This document shows, in pieces, positions 20,086 to 25,512 of a DNA stretch of 25,512 nucleotides. Each line of letters opens with the position of its first letter. Position 1 is the first letter of the stretch. The notes beneath the pieces are model-generated. The model worked only from the letters and a program-made list of their open reading frames with translations. It did not search any database and was not told where the DNA came from. Source of the DNA: CAZDQL01 sp964507325 (lineage in GTDB: Bacteria > Planctomycetota > UBA1135 > GCA-002686595); assembly GCA_964507325.1 (NCBI GenBank), contig CAZDQL010000092.1, forward strand, positions 1-25,512, given 5' to 3'. The translations under genes were made by a program, and so were the position numbers.

Positions 20086-20931
20086 TCACTGCAGGCGCGA
20101 CGTGAGGTGATCGAGGGTGGCCGCGAAGGCGCGCTCCAGCTCCGGGGGCGAGCCGGCGAAGGGGTGGGTCGCCCCGAAGGTGTGCCCCGCGCCCTCGATC
20201 GCCAGGTGCCGGGCGTTCGGCAGCGCGGCCGCGATGCGCTCCGAGGCCGCCACGGGGACCCCCGGATCGGCACTGCCGTGCACCACCAGGGTGGCGGTCT
20301 GGAGCCGCCCGCAAGCGGCGAGGATGTCGAGCGCCTCGCGGTTCGCCTCGACGTCCTGCAGCAGGTCGAGGTCGATGCGGTGATCCTGCCCCGTGCGCGC
20401 GTTGTGGACCAGGATGTGCCCCTGCTCGCGCCACTGGCGCTTGACCTCGTCGTCGAAGCGATCCACCGAGTCGATCGCCGACCAGGTCACCACCGCCCGG
20501 TAGTCCCCCCGCCGCGCGGCGTGCAGAAGCACCATCCCGCCGCCGCGACTGTGACCGAAGATCGCCCGCCGCTCGCGGTCCAGGCCCTCGAGCTCCTCGT
20601 CGACGAAGGCGCGCACCAGGTCCAGGTCTTCCAGCTCACGGCTGAAGGTGTTCTTGGCGAAGGCCTCCTCCTCGGTGAACTCCTCGAGCTCCTCCCCGAT
20701 CCCCGACCCACTGGCGTTCAGACTGACGCAGACCATCCCCGCCGCCGCGATGCGCCGCGAGAGCTCCGGGAAGAAGCCCCAGTGCATGAATCCCTTGAAG
20801 CCGTGCATCACGAGCACGACGGGGAGGGGCCCGTCTCCGGCGTCGGGAGAGCGCTCGATCCGCACCAGGACGGCGCGCTCGGGGCTCTCGGGGTGGAGGA
20901 GTCGGGTGAGTCTCAGGTCCGTGTCGGGCAT
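20086..20931 (-). CDS. Alpha/beta hydrolase (dienelactone-hydrolase/acyl-peptidase-like)
   Basis: The 281-residue protein shows an alpha/beta-hydrolase fold. The oxyanion region is VVLVMHGFKGFMHWGFF, the nucleophile elbow is FGHSRGGG (Ser128), the acid is Asp222 in HGSADPGVP and the base is His250 in IEGAGHTFG. The full triad suggests an active esterase or peptidase, probably cytoplasmic since there is no signal peptide. The substrate is unknown. It ends three bases before the GTG of the sngA-like gene, so the two are probably translated from one message, which makes it a possible accessory of that module. The ATG at 20931 is 71 bp after the CHAT-NACHT gene and has no clear Shine-Dalgarno. 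Confidence 0.87.
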   Translation of the reverse strand: MPDTDLRLTRLLHPESPERAVLVRIERSPDAGDGPLPVVLVMHGFKGFMHWGFFPELSRRIAAAGMVCVSLNASGSGIGEELEEFTEEEAFAKNTFSRELEDLDLVRAFVDEELEGLDRERRAIFGHSRGGGMVLLHAARRGDYRAVVTWSAIDSVDRFDDEVKRQWREQGHILVHNARTGQDHRIDLDLLQDVEANREALDILAACGRLQTATLVVHGSADPGVPVAASERIAAALPNARHLAIEGAGHTFGATHPFAGSPPELERAFAATLDHLTSRLQ

Positions 20932-21002
20932 GGGGGACAGGATACGCCCCGCCGCTCGTCATGCCCCCCGCGAGTGCGCACGACCGGGACCTCAGCGGAG
21001 CG

Positions 21003-24000
21003 CTAGGGGAGCGGGTGCGCGAGGACGACGCGGAACCCGCCATCGATGAGCGCGTGGGCCGGGTGCTTTCTGTTGCGGTAGACCGAGCGGCAGTATTGCG
21101 CCACGTTCCAGTACGAGCCACCGCGCAGGACGCGCCAGGCCACACGGCCGGGCCCTCCAGGCCACCTCCACACGTCGCTGCCCTCGCGCGGCTGCACGAC
21201 GAAATCGTCCTGACACCACTCCCAAACGTTGCCGTGCATATCCCACAGGTCGAGTTCGGGGGAGCATTCGGAGGCGGTTGCCACTGGGTGCGGCCTGTTT
21301 CCCGAGTTCCTTCCGTACCAGCCGATGAGGGCCAGATTCGCCTCATCGTCACCATTCACGAAGCGCGCCGTGCTGACCCCAGCGTCACGGGCCGCGTACT
21401 CCCACATCGCCTCGCTCGGGAGCTGGAAGACCAGGTCGTCGGCCCCCTCGGGCTTCAGTCCCGCGCCAAACCGATTCAGCCAGCGGCAGAAGAGCACGGC
21501 TTCGTACCAGGTCACCTCCGTGGCGGGCAGCCGCCCTTTCGGGCCCCATTGGTGCCGCTTGTCCCGATCGAAGAGCCGGTACTGCTCCAGGGTGACGGTC
21601 GTACGGGCGATCCAGAATTCTCGCACATAGACGTTCGTGACCCTCTTCCCGTCGAACTGCCCGTCCTCCCCTTTCGAGCTCCCCATCTGAAAGGGACCCG
21701 CCGGTACTCGAGACCACCGCCGTTCGGGCCCCTCTGCGGCAACGGAGCCGGTCAACCGGGACAGCTCCTCCCAGTCCCGGAGGCCGACGATGTCCAGGAT
21801 GCTCTCGCGCGCGTCTGCGATACGTTTGCGGGTCCCCTCGTCGACGGCCTCCAGCTCCAGATGGGCGAGGCGGTCGTCGAGCACGGCCAGGTCGGGGACC
21901 AGCCCGTCGGGTCGCACCCTGCGCAACGACTCCGCCAACGCCTCACCCCTAACGACGCTTTCAGCCGCCGGAAGGGGGCCGATCTCCAAACGGCGGTCGT
22001 ACTCCTCCCAGCGCTCGGCCCGCTCGGCCCCGAGCCCGAGGACGCGAATCAGGAGGTCATCGCCGATGCTGGCCCCGAAGCGGAGCGCGCGGTAGCCGAG
22101 GCGAGGGTGCTGTTCGAGGAGCCACTCCACCCAGGCCTCCTTCTCTTCTGCGTCGATCCAGTCGGTGGTCATGGCCAGGATCTCCGCCCAGACGGAGAGA
22201 AGCCGGTCGTCGAGCTGGTCCGAGATGAAGGAGGTGACGATCTCCTGGAGTCCTTCCAGGTGGCCGACCGGGTAGGCGATGTGCCCCAGCGCGCGGGCGG
22301 CGAGTGCTTCACGGAAGGTCTTGTGGGTGCGATCGAAGCCGAAGCGGGCGGGGTTCCCGTCGAGGAGCTCGGAGCTCTCGGCGATCTTCTCGACCAGATC
22401 TACGCGCGGGTCGCCCCGGGGCAGGTCCTCGAATACCCTGGCGGTAGCCGCCCGGTAGTCCGGATTGCCGCTCGAACCCTCGGGCAGGCGCTTGATCTCC
22501 AGCGCCGTGAGGTCGCGCTCCCCCTTGGCGACGTACTCGAGCGCCAGGACACTGAGGAGGTCGAGGACGGGCTTCTCTCCGCTCTTCGGTTCCAGGAACT
22601 CCCCGAGCCCGGCAGGGAGACTCGCGCCGCGGTGCTTCTGCTTCAGCACCATGTCGAAGAAGCGCTCGAAGAGGTCGTGCGTCTCAGACCCCTCGTCCAA
22701 CTGGGCCCCTCCCCGTACCACCAGGAACGCAGTCAGGGCGAGGTAGAGTGGGATCGCGCACAGATCATGAACTCGGGTGGGGAGTTGCTCCAGACACTCG
22801 CGTGCCCTCTCCTCGGCGTTCGTGGCACCGGCAGCGCGGAACCAGGCCGCCAAGACCTTCTCCCGCTGACCGGGCGAGAGAGGCTCTAAGGAGCAGTGCA
22901 GCCAGTCCCCCTGGGGCAACTGCGTATCGATGTGGATCGTACGCGAGGCGACCACCACCGTGAGGTCGCCCCGGAAGGCCTCCGTAGCCAGAAGCTTCTC
23001 GATATCCTTCTTCTCCTCGCACTCGTCCCAACCGTCGAGCAGCACCACCGGCTCGCCGTCGCCGGCGGCCTGTGCGAGAGCGGGATACGCAGTCTCCAGG
23101 TGGAGGAGGTCGCCTTGTGTGCCCCGCTTCCAGTCCCGCAGTCGGGCGTAGATGAAGGGCCGTTCTGACTGCTCCAGAAGCCGCGCCGTCATCCGCAGGC
23201 AGGTGGTCTTGCCGGCGCCGGGATCCGCCCGCAGCAGAATGAACCGACGCCGGTTGGGGAAGAGGCGCGGGAAGTCGTCGATCAGGCCCTTCAACGTCAA
23301 TGCGCCTGCGGACTTCGAGCCCCCGAGAGTCCATGTCGCCCCCGGGGGAGCGTCCCGGGGCCGCTCGGTGCCTTTCAGCTTGAGGTACACCGTCAACTGC
23401 TCGAGGGCGTCGTGTCCCGGCGCGTTCTTGTCGAAGAAACCCTCGAACTTGCGCAGGTCGGCGAGTTGGCTCGCGGCGTGGTCGCGCAGAGCCGCGGCGT
23501 GGGGATCGCGGAGGGTGCGATCCTCGAGGTGGCGCGTCCAGTGGCCAATCACCCAGCCGCGATTCTCGGCCCAGGACTTTCGGGAGTCGAGTACTGCGCG
23601 GCGCGCGGCGGCGACGCCGGAGGAGACGGAGAGGGACTCGGGGAAGAGCGCCTCGTACAGGGGCCCGACCGTCAGAGCGGTGAACTGGGGGGCGACCCGC
23701 GCTCCCAGGGCGACGACGTGCTCCACCACTTCGGTGAGCTCGCGCGCCACAGGATCGGGGACCGCACAGGCGTGCAGGACCAGGAGGCGCGTGGGGCCGC
23801 CCATCAGGGCGTCGGCGATGCTCTTGAGCCGCACCTTCCCGAGCTGCCCACCAAAGTCGAGGCTGTCGGCGGCGTGCAGCTCCCCGCCCGAATGGCCGAC
23901 GTAGTGCACCACGTGGGGGCGACGGACGGGCCCCCGATCGTCCTCGAGGCGTTTCCCCAACAGGCGGAAGAGATCGCCTGGCTCACGCAGAGGCTCGGTC

Positions 24001-24794
24001 TCGAGGTGTCCCTCGTCGAACAGGGGGACCTTGCCGGCAGCCGAGGCGAGGGTGACCGACACGGTGCAACCGAGATGGCCGCTGAGCCGCTCCAACTCGG
24101 TCTTCAAGGCGGCCCCTGCTCCACCGGCCGCGCGGTCCTGTTCGGTGTTGCCGATCAGGATCAGCACCCGGACAGCCGTCGGGGCGCGGAGCGGGACGTG
24201 CCGCCCCTCGCCGCGGCAGTACCGGACCAGGGCGAGGCGCCCGGTTGTCACCGGCGCCTGCATCCCGCTCCACGCCTCCCAGGGAATCAGCGCAGCCCCG
24301 CAGCCCGGATCTACCTCGAGGACCCAGCGGCTGCCCTCGCAGTGGCATTCGATCGCGCTCCGGGTGTCCTGGGGCAGGAGCGCGGCAACCGCTGGGCCCA
24401 AGGCGTCGTGGACCTTCGGAAGACCGGAGTACTCGGTGGTCGTGCGCAGCCTCTTCAGGATGTCGATGACAGAGCCGGGATCACCGGAGGTCGACGGTGC
24501 CCAATCGTCGCCCATGTCCTCCCGAATCGCGTCCTCGAGGAGCTCGCGACACTCCCTCCAGCGCAGGGGTACGGGGTCGGACCAGCGGGGGCCCGCTCCT
24601 CCGGGGTCGGGCGCGCACCACCGCAACTCCTCGTCGCCCGATTCGCCGAAAACGTGCAGCCAGACGTCGCGGTCAGAGCGGTAGTCGCAGGGGAGGTCGG
24701 GCGCCGGCACGAGGTAGATCCTACAGCCGTGGCGCAGTTCGGGGTCGGTTTGCCCGGCTCCGCCACTACTGCGGTGACCCGCACGATCCCCCAA
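21003..24794 (-). CDS. CHAT protease - NACHT ATPase - FGE/SUMF1-domain protein
   Basis: The fusion has about 1263 residues if read from the TTG at 24794; the start is uncertain. The CHAT (caspase-like) domain spans roughly 170-415, with catalytic His301 in VVHYVGHSGG and Cys343 in LVLHACAV. A NACHT-type STAND ATPase follows, with Walker A RADPGAGKTT (Lys529) and Walker B VVLLDGWDE (Asp587, Asp590-Glu591). A helical region leads to a C-terminal FGE/SUMF1 domain (about 1022-1257: VPAGPFQMGSS, LPSEAMWEYAA, LWDMHGNVWEWCQDD, RVLRGGSYW, GFRVV). Of the two FGE catalytic cysteines, one is Asn1230 and the other is kept as Cys1235, so oxidase activity is unlikely. A sensor-ATPase-protease immune switch is the natural reading. 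Coding signal near the N-terminus (above about 24725) is disturbed. Confidence 0.85.
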   Translation of the reverse strand: MGDRAGHRSSGGAGQTDPELRHGCRIYLVPAPDLPCDYRSDRDVWLHVFGESGDEELRWCAPDPGGAGPRWSDPVPLRWRECRELLEDAIREDMGDDWAPSTSGDPGSVIDILKRLRTTTEYSGLPKVHDALGPAVAALLPQDTRSAIECHCEGSRWVLEVDPGCGAALIPWEAWSGMQAPVTTGRLALVRYCRGEGRHVPLRAPTAVRVLILIGNTEQDRAAGGAGAALKTELERLSGHLGCTVSVTLASAAGKVPLFDEGHLETEPLREPGDLFRLLGKRLEDDRGPVRRPHVVHYVGHSGGELHAADSLDFGGQLGKVRLKSIADALMGGPTRLLVLHACAVPDPVARELTEVVEHVVALGARVAPQFTALTVGPLYEALFPESLSVSSGVAAARRAVLDSRKSWAENRGWVIGHWTRHLEDRTLRDPHAAALRDHAASQLADLRKFEGFFDKNAPGHDALEQLTVYLKLKGTERPRDAPPGATWTLGGSKSAGALTLKGLIDDFPRLFPNRRRFILLRADPGAGKTTCLRMTARLLEQSERPFIYARLRDWKRGTQGDLLHLETAYPALAQAAGDGEPVVLLDGWDECEEKKDIEKLLATEAFRGDLTVVVASRTIHIDTQLPQGDWLHCSLEPLSPGQREKVLAAWFRAAGATNAEERARECLEQLPTRVHDLCAIPLYLALTAFLVVRGGAQLDEGSETHDLFERFFDMVLKQKHRGASLPAGLGEFLEPKSGEKPVLDLLSVLALEYVAKGERDLTALEIKRLPEGSSGNPDYRAATARVFEDLPRGDPRVDLVEKIAESSELLDGNPARFGFDRTHKTFREALAARALGHIAYPVGHLEGLQEIVTSFISDQLDDRLLSVWAEILAMTTDWIDAEEKEAWVEWLLEQHPRLGYRALRFGASIGDDLLIRVLGLGAERAERWEEYDRRLEIGPLPAAESVVRGEALAESLRRVRPDGLVPDLAVLDDRLAHLELEAVDEGTRKRIADARESILDIVGLRDWEELSRLTGSVAAEGPERRWSRVPAGPFQMGSSKGEDGQFDGKRVTNVYVREFWIARTTVTLEQYRLFDRDKRHQWGPKGRLPATEVTWYEAVLFCRWLNRFGAGLKPEGADDLVFQLPSEAMWEYAARDAGVSTARFVNGDDEANLALIGWYGRNSGNRPHPVATASECSPELDLWDMHGNVWEWCQDDFVVQPREGSDVWRWPGGPGRVAWRVLRGGSYWNVAQYCRSVYRNRKHPAHALIDGGFRVVLAHPLP
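21024..21125 (-). other. C-terminal FGE segment at the position used as a variable region in DGR target proteins
   Basis: The last 34 codons before LAHPLP run from RGGS to GFRVV. Related lectin-fold proteins commonly have asparagines here. In this copy those places hold Trp, Val, Tyr, Lys, His, His, Leu, Ile and Asp, several with NNC codons (TAC, CAC, CTC, ATC). That is what adenine-directed mutagenesis of AAC codons would give, but TGG, GTG, AAG and GAT do not fit without extra changes. No template repeat or reverse transcriptase is in the window, so this is only positional resemblance. Confidence 0.3.
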
Positions 24795-24804
24795 GCGTGG
24801 GGGA
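24787..24804. repeat. 6-bp-stem hairpin between the disrupted partner gene and the CHAT-NACHT gene
   Basis: TCCCCC (24787-24792) and GGGGGA (24799-24804) pair around a six-base loop, directly after a TAG stop on the minus strand. It could be a weak terminator or a translational control element covering the probable start region of the CHAT-NACHT gene. Confidence 0.4.
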
Positions 24805-25189
24805 CTAGGCCACCTCCAGATCCGTCGCGTGTAGCGGGTGGCTCGCCGGTTCTTCCAGATCGGTGCCACCGTAGGGGGTGCGCAGCGGGTCCTTGCCGCA
24901 ATACACCAGCGGGCGGAAGGTCCGGTCGCAGGCCGCAGGAGCCAGCCTCCCTCGCCGCGGACCCGCGCGAGCAGGCCCCTCGGCACGACGGGAGGCCCGA
25001 CCTCGTCTCCGACTGTGGCCCGGGCGGCGGCTGTTGCAGCTCGGGCCGTCAAGGCCACCGGCATTTCAGCCAAGTTGTTCCAGTCCAGGCGGGTCCGGGA
25101 TCGCGGGCAGCCACGAGCAAGGGGTCGAGAGGGACGGTCGGATCGACCGTCGGCAAAACCACGAGCGACCCATTCAGGTGCTGGATTGC
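24805..25189 (-). pseudogene. Disrupted small gene upstream of CHAT-NACHT (two apparent frameshifts)
   Basis: No single frame is open, but protein-like sequence with GC-rich third positions passes through three frames. Segment one (about 25189-25090) reads AIQHLNGSLVVLPTVDPTVP then LDPLLVAARDPG. Segment two (about 25100-24930) reads TRLDWNNLAEMPVALTARAA and on to GEGGWLLRPA. Segment three reads CDRTFRPLVYCGKDPLRTPY then GGTDLEEPASHPLHATDLEVA and stops at TAG (24807-24805). Joined, they give about 130 residues. Both jumps need the same one-base correction, which suggests lost bases. A GTG at 25162 is a possible start. I do not recognise the family. It may encode a small partner of the CHAT-NACHT protein, but the reconstruction is inference. 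Confidence 0.35.
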
Positions 25190-25202
25190 CTAGCCCCGTC
25201 TA

Positions 25203-25213
25203 AGTTCCGAACT
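25203..25213. promoter_or_regulatory. Short dyad AGTTC-C-GAACT upstream of the disrupted gene
   Basis: A perfect 5-1-5 inverted repeat lies in a less GC-rich, apparently non-coding stretch (25193-25286) upstream of the CHAT-NACHT region. On the minus strand TTGAGT and TAGGCA flank this area at 18 bp as a poor promoter-like pair. Operator or chance cannot be told apart here. Confidence 0.2.
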
Positions 25214-25286
25214 CAACAGCCCAACTTGGTGGCTAGATTCCGGGGCAGCACTACACGGACCTTAACACCGCCGTCCGCTGCGCCGT

Positions 25287-25475
25287 TCACGCTGGATCGT
25301 CAGTAGCTCCCTGCCGCCTCCAGTCCAGAACCTCTTCCAGGCCATACCGAAGAACCTCTGCATTCAGGAATGCGCCCGCTGCCGCAGCAGCATCCATGGT
25401 CACCGTGGTCTTGACCAGGACATACTGCCTATGCTTCTGCTTCTTGTAGGCCCCGACAACACCCTGATGTTGCAT
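25287..25475 (-). CDS. Possible small protein of unknown function (62 residues)
   Basis: An ATG at 25475 opens 62 codons: a basic N-terminus (AYKKQKHRQYVLVK), a run of five alanines, and a helical, Leu/Glu-containing end (NAEVLRYGLEEVLDWRRQG). No family is recognised. Third codon positions are much less GC-rich than in neighbouring genes (CAT, GTT, AAT, CTT, ACT), so it is either recently acquired or not coding. No strong ribosome site is seen; GAGA is four bases from the ATG. The window ends 37 bp upstream. Confidence 0.35.
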   Translation of the reverse strand: MQHQGVVGAYKKQKHRQYVLVKTTVTMDAAAAAGAFLNAEVLRYGLEEVLDWRRQGATDDPA

Positions 25476-25512
25476 TCTCGAGTGCCTATGCTGCAGTGGC
25501 TGCGGCCCCGAG

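Noticed and set aside
23412..25193. Plus-strand open frame of 593 codons across the CHAT part
   Set aside because: It is antisense to the motif-bearing CHAT-NACHT frame and shows no domain or membrane pattern.
20932..25512. Diversity-generating retroelement parts (reverse transcriptase, Avd, template repeat)
   Set aside because: The FGE C-terminus prompted a search, but no reverse-transcriptase motif and no second copy of the 21024-21125 stretch is visible in this window.

Overview
This is high-GC bacterial chromosomal DNA. A Planctomycetota-like host is the best guess from sequence alone. The reasons are the GyrA active-site neighbourhood (a Tyr-Pro-Thr-Leu segment after the quinolone-site serine), an RNase HIII rather than only HII, the abundance of sulfatase, FGE and STAND-type domains, and very GC-rich third codon positions. 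I could run no similarity search, so the phylum is an inference. Almost every gene lies on the minus strand; the only plus-strand gene is a cystathionine beta-synthase-type enzyme at 7455-8819.

Left part, 1-8819 (housekeeping). Read in minus-strand order: rnhC (RNase HIII) and dapF overlap by 4 bp, then come an M48 membrane metalloprotease, an eIF2B/MTNA-fold protein, gyrA and the start of a yqeY gene cut by the window edge. The CBS-type enzyme is transcribed divergently from rnhC and meets the next gene tail to tail, with the two stop codons touching.

Middle part, 8820-20931 (accessory). The main content is a Shango-like antiphage system. It comprises a TerB-N/TerB/TerB-C protein (sngA-like, 17539-20082), a BrxD-type P-loop ATPase (sngB-like, 14396-15730) and an Lhr-type DExH helicase (sngC-like, 12246-14399, overlapping sngB by 4 bp). 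The system is split. A strong hairpin, a cytidylate-kinase-like gene, a single-domain GDT1/UPF0016 membrane protein and a 214-bp non-coding element with 32-bp imperfect terminal inverted repeats lie between sngA and sngB. An alpha/beta hydrolase ends 3 bp before sngA and may belong to the same transcript. Downstream of sngC follow an SGNH hydrolase, a membrane-anchored sulfatase-fold protein that lacks the usual catalytic residues, and a small four-helix membrane protein.

Right part, 20932-25512. One giant gene (21003 to about 24794) encodes a caspase-like CHAT protease, a NACHT-type STAND ATPase and a C-terminal FGE/SUMF1 (C-type-lectin-fold) domain in one chain. The FGE domain lacks one of the two catalytic cysteines, so it is more likely a sensor than an enzyme. 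Its last 34 residues occupy the place where diversity-generating retroelements vary related proteins, but no reverse transcriptase or template repeat is visible here. Upstream of it, coding signal jumps between frames several times, always in the same direction. This is either a decaying small partner gene or a cluster of single-base deletions in the assembly.

Taken together, 11-25 kb looks like a defence island beside conserved genes: a split Shango-like module next to a CHAT-NACHT-FGE sensor/protease. That pairing and the split layout are the parts most worth following up.
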